64,000 bases of DNA, from contig CBDAVB010000003.1 of assembly GCA_965200795.1 (NCBI GenBank), forward strand, positions 62,001 through 126,000. Reading direction: 5' to 3'. The translations under genes were made by a program, and so were the position numbers. The first letter of the stretch is position 1, and every line of letters starts with the position of its first letter. Below, in pieces: positions 46,218 to 56,480 of this stretch. The notes under the pieces are model-generated. The model did no database searches, was not told the origin of the DNA, and worked only from the letters and a program-made list of their open reading frames with translations. The DNA is from Parashewanella sp965200795. Its GTDB lineage: Bacteria; Pseudomonadota; Gammaproteobacteria; Enterobacterales; Shewanellaceae.

Positions 46218-49200
46218 TTATACCGTGACTGGCTCACCTCGTTTTTCCCAGATCTGATTTAAGCTGTGAATGTCTTTGCGGGTACTTTCAATTACGCTTA
46301 TTGTTTTATGTATGAGCTCAGTTCGATCTCTCCTCCTTTGTTGTTGCTGCTGGGATACTTCAGCTTGAGTTTTTGACATTTGACCCAGCATATCTAAAGC
46401 CATTTTCCTGTTTCGAATGCACTTATCAATTAAGTTCATATAATTCATAAACATATAAAGAAGACGGTTGACTTCCTCGCATTGGACTCGAATCATTAGT
46501 AGTGAATTTTGTTTTTCTGAATCAGAAGTAATGGATATGGCTATGGGAATCTCTAAAAAATTTGCAATATAAGGAAGGTAGAGCTCAGCTAACTGATGTA
46601 CTTCTTCGCATATTTTGTATGATTGCTCAATGATTTTCATCATTGAATTATAAGAGGCAGGGTTTATAGTATAAGTCTGATTATTAATTGCCTGAGTTTG
46701 CATTGTTATGAAATATTGTATCTTATGCGTCTGAGAACAGGCTTTTTGTAAGACCGGTTTCAAAAGTCTTATCGAAGATTCAGTTAACCCGCTTGTTATT
46801 CTCTGTGATAACTCAGGTCGTTCAGACCCGACCCTGATATTACAAATATCAAAAGTTGAAATGGCTTGTTTCGGTTCATATAATATCAGCCTCTCAGCCT
46901 GGTATAACAGTCGTCTGGCTTCAGACGTGGTCTGGTTTTCTTGTCTTGTTTCATCTTTTTGTCCGGTATTTTTAAGGTCGCCGTTATCTTCTGGCGATAA
47001 GTGATGAGCGCTAAATTTATTTTCAGTTTCGAGTTTTGTTTTTTTTCTGTGTTTCGTTTTTTTCGTTTTGTTCTGTCTTGCTGGCTGTTGAGATAAACAA
47101 GCTGAATCTTGGTTATCGGCAGAAGACGCTAACGGCGCTTCTTCCGCGCCGGGGGGGCGGTATAACAAAAGTTTTTGGCTTTCTTCGATAACAGAAATAA
47201 GCTTTTTAAGCGGGAAATGTAAATTCGGGTTGAGCTTAATATGCTGGTGCCAGTGATAAGCAAGATCCCCTTGTAAGCAAAATTTCGCGATAAGTTGTAA
47301 AATATTTTTACTTTCAGTCCAGTGTTCAGCTTTTATGTCAGGTGAGTGTAATCTTTTAAGATGCTTGTCAAAAAGACTGTACGCATAACCAATGCAAATG
47401 TCTGCGCAATAGTTGTAATCGTTTAGCTGAGGAGTGAAGGATAACTCATTTAACTTACCGGCCCATGTTAGTTCTGATATATTTTCATCATAAAACGGCT
47501 CTAAAATTTGTAATACTTGCAGCTCTTCATGTGTTAACGTTTTTCTTATGTGATTTTTCCGGGACAGCATAATCTGATAACAATCTCGCGGCGAGCCGTT
47601 TTTCATTCTGCAATTCATAGCCGCTAAAAGTCTTCCCCATCTGATGCAGCGTTTCAAATAGTTGTCTTCGTTACCCTCAGGTTTCAGTTTAATCGTCAAT
47701 TGACAAAATAGAGCGGCATACCAATTAAGCACTGATAAACAAGTAGCGTTAACGTTTTGCCAGATTCCTTTTTGTTCTGTACTATCAAGTTTTATGTCTA
47801 TTATATATTGATGGCAATGGCCGAAAATAATATTCACTGACCAGTTATCGATAAAAGTGTCCAGCTCGTTAAAGATTGTATCTAATTTTTTTTTCCAACC
47901 TGTTTCTTCGTCGTCGCGGATAAAACATTCAAATGTCTTGTATGTCTCTTTCATTCTATCAGGTGCCTGATACCTGTGGTACTCTCCTATTCTTATTTTA
48001 AGTCGGTTTATATTTTCATGATAAATGATTAAGGTATATAGTGTTTTTAACTCTGCCGGCAACATGAAAACCAGGCTTCTGATAAGATACCAGTGATGCG
48101 GATGTAACTTCATAAATTGATGGTAATTCTCTAAAGTTTGCAGGCTCTTCTCTCTGACTCCTGTTTCGATTTCTTTTTCCTCTTCAATTGCAAGTTTAAT
48201 TATTCCGGCGCTTTCTGAAGCATGCTCTGACAGTTTCTTCAGCTCAAAGAATTCAGAATTTTCCTGTTTCATTAAAGCTGTTTTTGCCCGCATTTTATTA
48301 CCTATTAATACGGATGTTTTCCAGCAGGGTAAAGTTGAAATTCCCAGAAGAAAAAAATCGTTCGTAACTACTTCAGGCGTCATTTTAATTTGTGTTTTAT
48401 TTTTTGTGATCGTCTTTTTCTCGGCTTGATCATCATTTCTGTGCCATTTTTTGATCCATACAGGTAACGTTTGAACCACTGAATCTGAATAAGGTGTTGG
48501 CGGAGCGTCTTTGTATTCTTGATGCTGTATTTTCTGGTTAAGTTTTTGAGTGGTTAAGGCAAGATCGGAAGTTTGTTCTGGGTAAGTATTTAAGTGATTA
48601 ATAATTTGCTGATTATTCAGATATAGAAGATTTTTAATGGCTACGGTTACTTCGGGCAAGGAATCAAATTTTTTAATGACTATGTCTGTAATAATCTTGA
48701 GTATCAAGATTAAGTTAAAGTTTTGTTTTGAATCGAATTCCTTGATTAAGGTGTTGGTTTTAAATAACAAATGAGTCAGATCGTTTAAGTTGCTTTGTTC
48801 ATTAAGTTCGCTTTGAAAAAAACAAAAATAAGTTAATCTTTCTATAAAATATATAATTACTGTTGTGGTTATTTTTTTTGAAGATAAAATCTTAATATCT
48901 AACAAACGCAATGAGTTCAGGAATTCTGAAGGGCTGCTATTGAGACTAAGTGTGTCTTGTTCGTAAATGTCAGCCTGAGTATGATTGCTGAAATTAAGAG
49001 TAAGGTTATTAATATATTTTAATAAGTTATTTATATATTCAGATGGTTCCAGTGCGTCAGCGTCAACGTCAGTGATGAGAAAAGCATTCTTTAAAAAAAT
49101 ATTCGATAAAAACAGGGTGTTAATGATGAATTCATTCAGCGTTGACTCAGGGTGCGGGGCTTTGGCAGTATTTTGTGATGCGTCTTGTGATATCTTATTA

Positions 49201-49799
49201 ACTTGTGTGTTACCTGAAAATTCTTCAACCAGAGTCCTGCTGATGTTAAAATGATTAATAATGATTGCCGGGCAATAAGTGACGGTCTTTATCAGATATA
49301 AATGCATAAGCTTATAGTTTAATTCCAATTCCTTAACTTTTCGCTCATCTTCATCAGACTGATTCATTAACCATCGTGATTCATCACTATAGTGATTCAG
49401 GTAATTTATGTAATTCACTTTTAAATCGATAAGATTACGGTAAACTTTTAAAGCCGCATTATTTTTATAGCAAACTGCCGTGAAATCAGCGCATATATTT
49501 TGAGCCTGCACCCACAAATCCACGAGCTCTCGTCGCATCCAAATACCGGGAACAAGGTTTTCGGGAATTAAGTTTAGCGTAGGGATTAATGTATCACACC
49601 AATCCTCCTCTGATGATTCTGATTGGCTAAGTGTACTCGTGTCCTCGCGGCTTGCTTCCAAAGTAGATTCACTGGTGGCGGATGCTTTTAAATTGACGTC
49701 TTCATTCCTTTTTTGTTGCCGCGCTTCCGCTTGAGCCTCATTTCCGTCTTCAGCCTTAGGAACAATAAGGTTCTCGGTTAAATTAATAAGCTCATACAT
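46218..49799 (-). CDS. giant hypothetical helical protein (1193 aa), effector-like
   Basis: Not recognised. It is a long, intact, A/T-rich frame encoding an all-helical soluble protein rich in Leu, Ile, Asn and Lys, without a signal peptide or clear membrane segment. The first 75 residues are acidic, Ser-rich and probably disordered. A very basic patch RQNKTKKTKHRKKTKLE near residues 903-920, flanked by low-complexity sequence, resembles a nuclear localisation signal. The last part has a Gln/Arg run (SQQQQQRRR) and a coiled coil. No ribosome site is evident at the ATG at 49799. Size and composition resemble secreted effectors of host-associated bacteria. That is inference only. Confidence 0.65.
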   Translation of the reverse strand: MYELINLTENLIVPKAEDGNEAQAEARQQKRNEDVNLKASATSESTLEASREDTSTLSQSESSEEDWCDTLIPTLNLIPENLVPGIWMRRELVDLWVQAQNICADFTAVCYKNNAALKVYRNLIDLKVNYINYLNHYSDESRWLMNQSDEDERKVKELELNYKLMHLYLIKTVTYCPAIIINHFNISRTLVEEFSGNTQVNKISQDASQNTAKAPHPESTLNEFIINTLFLSNIFLKNAFLITDVDADALEPSEYINNLLKYINNLTLNFSNHTQADIYEQDTLSLNSSPSEFLNSLRLLDIKILSSKKITTTVIIYFIERLTYFCFFQSELNEQSNLNDLTHLLFKTNTLIKEFDSKQNFNLILILKIITDIVIKKFDSLPEVTVAIKNLLYLNNQQIINHLNTYPEQTSDLALTTQKLNQKIQHQEYKDAPPTPYSDSVVQTLPVWIKKWHRNDDQAEKKTITKNKTQIKMTPEVVTNDFFLLGISTLPCWKTSVLIGNKMRAKTALMKQENSEFFELKKLSEHASESAGIIKLAIEEEKEIETGVREKSLQTLENYHQFMKLHPHHWYLIRSLVFMLPAELKTLYTLIIYHENINRLKIRIGEYHRYQAPDRMKETYKTFECFIRDDEETGWKKKLDTIFNELDTFIDNWSVNIIFGHCHQYIIDIKLDSTEQKGIWQNVNATCLSVLNWYAALFCQLTIKLKPEGNEDNYLKRCIRWGRLLAAMNCRMKNGSPRDCYQIMLSRKNHIRKTLTHEELQVLQILEPFYDENISELTWAGKLNELSFTPQLNDYNYCADICIGYAYSLFDKHLKRLHSPDIKAEHWTESKNILQLIAKFCLQGDLAYHWHQHIKLNPNLHFPLKKLISVIEESQKLLLYRPPGAEEAPLASSADNQDSACLSQQPARQNKTKKTKHRKKTKLETENKFSAHHLSPEDNGDLKNTGQKDETRQENQTTSEARRLLYQAERLILYEPKQAISTFDICNIRVGSERPELSQRITSGLTESSIRLLKPVLQKACSQTHKIQYFITMQTQAINNQTYTINPASYNSMMKIIEQSYKICEEVHQLAELYLPYIANFLEIPIAISITSDSEKQNSLLMIRVQCEEVNRLLYMFMNYMNLIDKCIRNRKMALDMLGQMSKTQAEVSQQQQQRRRDRTELIHKTISVIESTRKDIHSLNQIWEKRGEPVTV

Positions 49800-50093
49800 T
49801 AAAACGTGTCAGTAAATTTTATCTGTAATAAGCGGCTAGTGTGCACAGGGTTAAGACTTTCAGCAAGTCTTTTTGTTCGCTTACGCACCGGATTTCTGTA
49901 ATGATACTACCCGGAATATCAGGGCGCCGCCGCCCGATACTGAAAGTTATTTTATAAGGTTGAAAATAAACCGGGAATGACTGAAATACTCGTTCTGACT
50001 CACACTTAAATCCGTAACAATTCTTAATGCGGAAAATGCAGAAGTTGAATCATCCGGATTTAATTTTTTTAGCTTGCGGATAAATAAAAATAA

Positions 50094-50256
50094 GGAGCTG
50101 TCCCGAAATAACTTCCTGATTTTCAGGGCTTAACATTGCCGATATCAAGGCACGAAGTAACGACAGCGGTAATGACTGAACCTCGCTTTCTTCGCCCTGT
50201 AGTATAAGCCGAAAATAAACGACAGCAAAACAGGGAGGTTATCTGGGGACAGTTCC
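50094..50256. repeat. MITE family 2, short copy
   Basis: Begins GGAGCTGTCCCGAAATAACT and ends with the complement GGGGACAGTTCC. The interior matches the 3' half of the 4662-4965 copy (GATATCAAGGCACGAAG, TAAACGACAGCAAAACAGG). Its right end supplies the last codons and stop of the lipase pseudogene. The rest of 49800-50093 holds nothing recognised. Confidence 0.75.
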
Positions 50257-51105
50257 TGCATTATCTTGACTACCGAGTTCTATACCTAGTGCTGAGAGTA
50301 CTTTATCCATAGAATGTGACCTGAAAGGATTTGCTTTTCCGGCCGGGGTTAATAACTCTAACTTTCCTTCAGCCTGTGGTATGCGCGGTAACGTTTGAAC
50401 TTCATGTAGTGCCTCACCTTCCAAATCGTAAGTCGTAACAGGCTTTGGGGCATCGTTTTTTAACTGATAAGCCGCTATGGTTTTTGTCTCCGTCAATTCT
50501 TTGCGAATTGTTTCTTCAGATACCCCTGCCGCGTCAAAAGTATAACCTGTCCTTCCCGTGACCATGCAAGCGGCGCACGCTAATCCTCCGCCTAAAGAGT
50601 GCCCCGTAAATATCAGCTTTTCCTTCTGCAAAAGTTCATGAGCGGTTTCTGCCAACTTCATTGCTTTAGTGTATTTGGGGGTTTTTATACCAACAGCTTG
50701 CTCCATATCCGTTTCCCAGTCATCTAAGTCTTTTGTGCCCCGGAAAGCGAGAATATATGTTCTCGTTGTATTGTCATAAAATAATCTGAAATGAACATCA
50801 GCGTTACGAACATCTTCTAAAAACCGCTCTAATTCCTGAGGATCCCCTTCGAAAGTGTTAAGCTCTTTTATATCTAACTCACTTAATTGCCCCTAATTAC
50901 ATCCTGACGCATGAGAATAAGCTAACTTAGACGCGACAGCGCGGCAGGCGACTAATGGAGAGCATCTTAGTTTCGATGCCTTGATATCGCTTCTGACTAG
51001 ATTCGCAGACGGCGCTTTTGACCTGTTGAGCAGCAGTGTCAGCCTGGATTGAATTTGACGGGATAAATGCCCCTGATAACCTATGAAATAGAAAAACCGC
51101 ACCAT
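50239..51105 (-). pseudogene. class 3 lipase, broken by an in-frame TAG
   Basis: An alpha/beta-hydrolase of the fungal-type lipase_3 family. The C-terminal part carries the nucleophile elbow FTGHSLGGGLA, and upstream in the same frame are ILAFRGTKDLDDWETD and the helix SKLAYSHASGCN. The frame is continuous from 51105 to the end except for one TAG at 50893-50895, and no start codon follows it before the ATG at 50706. An overlapping frame (to 51196) encodes a possible membrane anchor, LIQVIVFFGLINGAVFLF, so a frameshift may also exist. The last residues (NAGTVPR) and stop are encoded by the MITE terminus, so the native C-terminus may be lost. Confidence 0.65.
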
Positions 51106-51390
51106 TTATCAAACCGAAAAACACGATAACCTGAATCAGTTTTGATAACTTTGTATTGCTTTGTCTTAGTCGTACCATGACCGGAATTATGTACACTGAA
51201 AGTCACTACTTGTTCACTTTCTCCGGCATCTGTTAACTCATCAAGCTTGCTTTGACGGCAAGACGTGATTGTTTTCGCATTATGATCCCAGACTATATCT
51301 GCCTGATTATACGTCAGATGTGATTAACCATTTACTAATTGACTATTCATATAATCTATACCGCTGCTGCTGACAAGAAAAACCTTTGCA

Positions 51391-51432
51391 CTTGAACTGA
51401 ACGCCAAAATTATTGATTACATTTGCGGCGTA
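51391..51432 (-). repeat. fragment resembling MITE family 1
   Basis: Read on the minus strand, GCCGCAAATGTAATCAATAA and GGCGTTCAGTTCAAG match the left part of the divergent copy at 4972-5131. The match is short and the termini are not recognisable. Confidence 0.35.
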
Positions 51433-51484
51433 TACTGAGTTTAAAGACTATGAAAACCACTTAAGGGATCTCGCAGTTAAGAAT

Positions 51485-52692
51485 TTACCATTCTGGCATG
51501 ATAAGTAGATCCCACTTAGGTAATTCACTATTTCGGATGATTTTATCTTCGACATCTTCTTTTTCACTTTTTGTTAGCTTGACTCCTTTTGAGTAAACCT
51601 TATCAATTAAATTGACAACTGGAGTCATAGCCTTCCAAGTCATTGTTTTCGTCCACTCCAGAACAGTATTCACTGAATTCAGTAATGTACCATTCCAATG
51701 CTTTTCTAAAGATGACCAAACCCGCTCAATTGGGTTATATTTGCTGTGATAAGGTGGGTAGTAAACGTTGTGAATCCTCAGTTTCGATCTTTCACTAAAC
51801 TGTTTTAATCTAAAAAGATACTGAGTCCGGCATCCACTATTTTCTGGGCCATTATCTGAAAAAATAACCAGCTCCTCTACCTCTGGATGTTCGTCTTTAA
51901 CTAAATTCCACCACCACTCTAAAGCGTCACAAATGAAGTCGCTGGTTTTACTTGAGTTACCATAAAACACATGAAGCTGGTCGTTTTCCAGGTTCAGTAT
52001 TCCGAACGGGATAAGCTTATCTTTTACATCCATGTCGTGATCTAAAGCTTGCACCGCATCAATCCCTCCGGATTGACCGTGTCGAGAAAATTCACCCAAA
52101 TTAACCGTGGCTTTGCAATCTATACTTATACGGATAACTTTTTTATTCCCTGCTGTTTCTTTTTTAATTTTATTTACATTTTTAAAGATGGCGTCTGTTT
52201 CAGGAATTTTTTTTGTGGCCTGGTTTTTTGAACTCGCTTCAGTTTGTAACCGAGTCGATTCAAAATGTCATTAATCGTTCTTTCTTTTGGTAACTCTTCA
52301 CAGTCCCAGCCTTTTTCCTCAATCAGCTTTTTACGAACACCTTTAGCTGTAATTCGAGTGTAAGCAAATGAATTTTTGAATTTTGGATCAGCTTGTGACT
52401 CTGGATCGACTAACGCCCGAATATCTACCTCCAGCTGAGGATTATTCTCCTCACTTCTATGCTTTCCTTCATAATGCCCAAAGCATTCAAACCCGGTTTC
52501 CAGCTCATGAAGCCCGAGTTCTACAGCTTTTCTCCCCCAGCCAAACTCCGTTTCCGTTAATCTAGGACTCCCACAGCAGAACGTTTTAGACACTTCAGCC
52601 ATAAAGACTCTTTTTTCCATTCCGTGAAGTTTATTTGAGGCAAGTTTGATTATCCGTTTGGACTCGCTAGAAATGTAAATTGAAGTAGACAT
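51485..52692 (-). pseudogene. ISAzo13-family transposase, copy 2, frameshifted at poly-A
   Basis: Nearly full-length transposase in two frames: N-terminal 52692-52174 and C-terminal 52099-51485. The break is a run of eight A (complement at 52207-52214), where nine A would keep frame and give QKKIPETDAIF. Otherwise the protein is complete: ISIDCKATVNLGEFSRHG, ALDHDMDVKDKLIPFGIL, FSDNGPENSGCRTQYLF, YHSKYNPIERVW. It could still be made by slippage on the A run, but it is called a pseudogene here. It is the better-preserved of two copies. Confidence 0.8.
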
Positions 52693-52748
52693 CTGGCAGC
52701 AACATAAACGATTTTAAGAACTCAACTATACTATTGCGGTAAAATTTA

Positions 52749-53588
52749 AATCGCAACGTCCCTAATTTGTTAATTATCAATACTAACATTTCAATTTTAA
52801 TAAGAGCCGAATGAACGGCAATTCAACAGTTAATTTTAATCAATGCCGCGTACAGTTTTTTTCTTATTCAAATCAATGGACATCAATACAGGTCTTTAGT
52901 GAAATCGACTTTGCCATCAAGCTTCTCAGGGCGGCCGACACCTGATGAACCGATATTTGCTCAACTGACTGATTCTTTAAAGTTATCCTGCTCACTTTAA
53001 GTGATTCTATAACTAACCGGCTAAAGCGAGCATCAAACAAGTTAATATCAGACGGCTGACTCGTGTTTCTGTACAGAAGCGAGTTACGGTTTTATCAGTT
53101 TCAGCAGATTGAACTATAAAAGATATGAAAAAATAATATCCTGGCTAACCCCGCCGTTACTTGCTCAGGCAAGCAGGGTAGCGAAACGGTAATCACACCC
53201 TCATTGTGTTTATCGACTTCATATTCGGTAACCTGTTGGTGTCTGTTGAGTATTTTCTCAATGGTATTCTGGTAGCTGGCTCCCGTGTCTGTACTTTGTA
53301 ATTAATCTTAATCTGTTAATTGCGCCTCCCTTATTAATTTATGATGAGCAAATTAAATATTGTTAATTTAATATCTGAGGAGTGAACATATTTTCTTTGC
53401 GTTTCCGGGGGCTCCTGTCAGGACGGGAGCGCGAAAGTGAATGAGGATCATATTTTTTAGGGGGTGACCTAAAACTGAGGCAACTGCTATTTTATGAAAC
53501 CTTTAATAAAATCAATTGTCTGAAATGATCTGATCCCTGAAAAACATATGTTAAACTTATGCTTATGATTTAGTATCTTAATTCAATT
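52749..53588. other. intergenic, no intact gene
   Basis: About 840 bases between ISAzo13 copy 2 and the MITE fragment. It holds one coding-like relic on the minus strand (53101-53295) and nothing else recognised. Confidence 0.5.
53101..53295 (-). pseudogene. gene fragment of unknown origin
   Basis: An open frame without a start codon. It reads TDTGASYQNTIEKILNRHQQ, then VTEYEVDKHNEGVITVSLP. The composition looks coding rather than random. The upstream side is closed by a stop, so it is a relic if it was ever a gene. No family was recognised. Confidence 0.3.
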
Positions 53589-53629
53589 AGAAACTGTCCC
53601 GGAATAACTTCCCGGTTTGTTAATGTTTG
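53589..53629 (+). repeat. MITE family 2, left-end fragment
   Basis: AAACTGTCCCGGAATAACTT and CCCGGTTTGTTAATGTTTGC match the left end of the 4662-4965 copy. No right end is present nearby. Confidence 0.6.
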
Positions 53630-53788
53630 CGGTCACATCATCTTTTTATCAGAAGAACTCGCCAAACTCCCGCCGGTCTTGAACCGCTGATGCCCCGGAA
53701 TTTCGCCGGGCGTCAGGGCGGCTTTTCCCCGGATGTTTACGGAAAAGTTATCCGGGAGAAGAAAATCAGCATTGTTGACCATATATGG

Positions 53789-54934
53789 CTAGCAGAAACT
53801 TGTCAGGCCAGCGAATCGCTCTTTTATGTCTAAAAGACGTGTTTTATCATCTTCTATTTGTTTTGCTTTAATTTTATAGTATTGTTGATAATCTCCAGCA
53901 TTAATAAATTTGAGTTCTTCTAAGTGTTCTTGATTAATTTCTTTAAGTACAGTTAACGAATTTTCAATATCACTTATGTATTTCTCGTATAATACTAACT
54001 CTTCATTTGCATTTTTCGCCGTTTCGGCTATCTGACCTTTGATATGTTCAATTAAAGCTAATTTATCCAGCCTTCCTTTTTCGTTAAAGTTTAAATTGTT
54101 ATCGATTTGTGAAATATTGTTCTTGCAAATGTCACGATCTTTTTCGGCAACCGCAAGTTTTTCTCTCAGCGCATGAATTTCTTGCTCTTTAGCGTTCAAG
54201 TTGGCAGTCTGTAGAATTTTCTGATATACCAATTTATTTTGTTCATTATAATTTGGTTGTACATCTCCTTCTTGCTTTTTAAGTTTATCATGTAACACCG
54301 TAAGAGCGGCTTTATCGGTCTCTAACCGACTGAGAAATTGTTTTATTGCATCACTATTTGATTGTATTAGATCTCTCTTTGATTGCCACTTAAGGCTGGT
54401 CAGAAGCAAATTCAGATCCTTTATATGCTCATCCTTATCAGTTTCATCCTCCTTGAACTTCTTTGAGTTATCCGGCTCATCCCCGGCTTTCGCTCTTTTT
54501 TGCGGGGCACGATGAGCTTGATGATCAGGACATTCATCGTCACGTTTACCCTTTACATGATTACCATTTATATGATCACGATTTATATGATTACCGCTGT
54601 CTGTTTTTGAGCTATCCGGATCCCCGGCTTTCGCGCTTTTTTGCGGCGCACGATGAGCTTGATAATCAGGACATTCATCGTCACGTTTACCCTTTACATG
54701 ATTATCATTTACATTATTACCGGTGTCTGCTCCATCATTAATTTTGTTATGAATTGTTTTGGTTTTGGTGGAGGGCTTTGCGAAAGCACAGTTATATTTT
54801 AAACTCCCTGAAGCTGCCTGGACATATAACGATGAGCTTACAGCGCTCGGCCTACCGCAAGAAGTTAAGTGATCATTTGCATTCGTACCGGCTCCGTTTA
54901 ACACCGGAGAAGAACTGCTTATTTTAGTTTCCAT
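53789..54934 (-). CDS. coiled-coil protein with an internal duplication, effector-like
   Basis: 381 residues, not recognised. The first 80 are Ser/Asn-rich and disordered. Then two copies of a segment containing KRDDECPDYQAHRAPQK occur 47 residues apart (DNA repeats near 54481 and 54622). The region from about residue 165 to the end is a long coiled coil rich in Lys, Glu, Leu and Gln (LETDKAALTVLHDKLKKQEG). The start is supported by AGGAG before the ATG at 54934. There is no signal peptide or membrane helix. The layout (disordered N-terminus plus coiled coil) is common among secreted effectors, but this is inference. Confidence 0.65.
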   Translation of the reverse strand: METKISSSSPVLNGAGTNANDHLTSCGRPSAVSSSLYVQAASGSLKYNCAFAKPSTKTKTIHNKINDGADTGNNVNDNHVKGKRDDECPDYQAHRAPQKSAKAGDPDSSKTDSGNHINRDHINGNHVKGKRDDECPDHQAHRAPQKRAKAGDEPDNSKKFKEDETDKDEHIKDLNLLLTSLKWQSKRDLIQSNSDAIKQFLSRLETDKAALTVLHDKLKKQEGDVQPNYNEQNKLVYQKILQTANLNAKEQEIHALREKLAVAEKDRDICKNNISQIDNNLNFNEKGRLDKLALIEHIKGQIAETAKNANEELVLYEKYISDIENSLTVLKEINQEHLEELKFINAGDYQQYYKIKAKQIEDDKTRLLDIKERFAGLTSFC

Positions 54935-55404
54935 AAAATACTCTCCTAAAAACGCTCTAATCCATAGTGATATAGTGAATGCGCTACAGGAAACGTCAAA
55001 TTAAGCTTTGTTAATCGTCAGGGTATCTAATGGCGTTTATTTTAAAATTCGGAAGCGGGATCAGGAAACGAAAGACCAGAAAGACTAACAGCAGGAAATC
55101 TCAGCTTTTATCACCTGTATTAACCTGAGTTGAGATGTGAATTAAAAAATTGTCATAATTTCAGTTTCTTATTTAGTTATGGTGGTTTTTTAACGCTGGC
55201 AGCTGAATTTTTGACTCAACCTGAAATTTATTGGTTTTTATTTTCTGTACGGCTGGCCGTTCAGGTTTATGCTAAAGCAAAATTAAGGGATTTTGTGGTT
55301 CAAATAAAACTTGTTTCAATTTTAGCACTTCATTTGTCAGAATGCGGGAAATGGAATAACGACAGTTTTGTATGCCGGTCATCCGGAGACTTTTATCCAG
55401 ATTA

Positions 55405-55445
55405 ACCTAAGTCACCGGACTCCTGCTTTCGCAGGAGTGACGACG
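55405..55445. repeat. REP-like palindrome
   Basis: ACTCCTGC, loop TTTC, GCAGGAGT, flanked by CACCGG and GACGACGG, of the same type as 22540-22559. Just upstream, 55357-55380 (TAACGACAGTTTTGTATGCC) matches the interior of the long MITE family 2 copy. The remainder of 54935-55482 holds no gene I can support. Confidence 0.7.
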
Positions 55446-55482
55446 GAACCGGTATACATACTTCTGCCGCATCCCTAAGTAA

Positions 55483-56274
55483 CTAATCAACGTTAAGGAT
55501 GTCCGGCCATATCCCGTCAAACACATAAAAAACGTTAAATCGCTCTAGTTTAAATTTTTCTATTATTACAGCAGATTCTATCAAGATGGTAATCTCATTT
55601 AACGCTCTGGCAATAAATGAAAGAATCATCTCTGACGCGCCTCTTTGCCAGTTAAACTCAAAACCGGCACCATCAAAAAGTATCAGTTTATCAGTAACAA
55701 CGGCGTTCTCCGTCTTAGAGTCCATCGCTAAAACAAAAGTGTGCCCTTGATATTCAATAAAACCGCCTTTATCAACGCCCGTATGAAGAATCACAACAGC
55801 AGCGCCTTTCGGTACGGATAAAAAAAAGCCCGATAAGCAGCTGGTCATTGACTTTATATGATTAAAATCGGCTCCCTCTTGCGCGACATTTTCTTTGTAT
55901 AATTTCATTTCTCTGGTCAAAATTTCATAAAGGTATTTCTGAGCAAGATCGTATTTTTTTTCTGCCGTACAAGCGATATAATCAACATTCGCCATGTAGC
56001 GCCGATGTACTTTTGCCGCGTTGTCACAATCAAAACCCCCGGCCGCTGATTCAAAATAACACCGTAACCATTCAACCGTCGCCCCGAAGCAGATAGGCTC
56101 CGTAATCGAGAAGTTAGTAACCAGCCTTGCCTTACTAATGGATCTCGCCCTGCTCAGGCATTCTTCTTTATCTATCGTTTTATCTTCACTGGCGCGGATG
56201 TATTTTCGCAGGAAGTTTTCTTGCATCTTTTGATAACTTGTGAATGTATGCCCTGATTGATTCGCAATAATCAT
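55483..56274 (-). CDS. candidate C58 (YopT/AvrPphB-like) cysteine protease
   Basis: 263 residues. A papain-like triad can be laid out in the order used by YopT-type effectors: Cys62 in EPICFGATVEWLR, His178 in EYQGHTFVLAM, and Asp201 in LILFDGAGFEFNW. The CFG...VEWLR, GH..(V)L and FD...G..F patterns fit the family, and the spacing between them fits too. YopT-like proteases are type III effectors that cut host proteins such as Rho GTPases. There is no signal peptide. GGAG precedes the ATG at 56274. Assignment rests on motif pattern only. Confidence 0.55.
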   Translation of the reverse strand: MIIANQSGHTFTSYQKMQENFLRKYIRASEDKTIDKEECLSRARSISKARLVTNFSITEPICFGATVEWLRCYFESAAGGFDCDNAAKVHRRYMANVDYIACTAEKKYDLAQKYLYEILTREMKLYKENVAQEGADFNHIKSMTSCLSGFFLSVPKGAAVVILHTGVDKGGFIEYQGHTFVLAMDSKTENAVVTDKLILFDGAGFEFNWQRGASEMILSFIARALNEITILIESAVIIEKFKLERFNVFYVFDGIWPDILNVD

Positions 56275-56480
56275 AAATATTCTGCTCCTGTTTCAGCACG
56301 CTTAACCTATGAATAATTTTTCAGGGCGTTATTAAAATAATATTAAAAACAATGCCCTGTCTTTTTTGCCCGGCAAAACTTAACCTCCGGGTTTCTAAAA
56401 TGTGAACAAAAATTAAGTAACAATTCATTGTTGTTTTCTGTAAAGTCAAGCTAAGTCCGATTCATAAAGGAGGCGGTAAA

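Noticed and set aside
53627..53833. 68-codon open frame
   Set aside because: It starts in the MITE fragment and overlaps the end of the coiled-coil gene; no family is recognised.
55130..55405. 91-codon open frame
   Set aside because: It ends in a MITE/REP fragment, has no ribosome site, and shows no domain.
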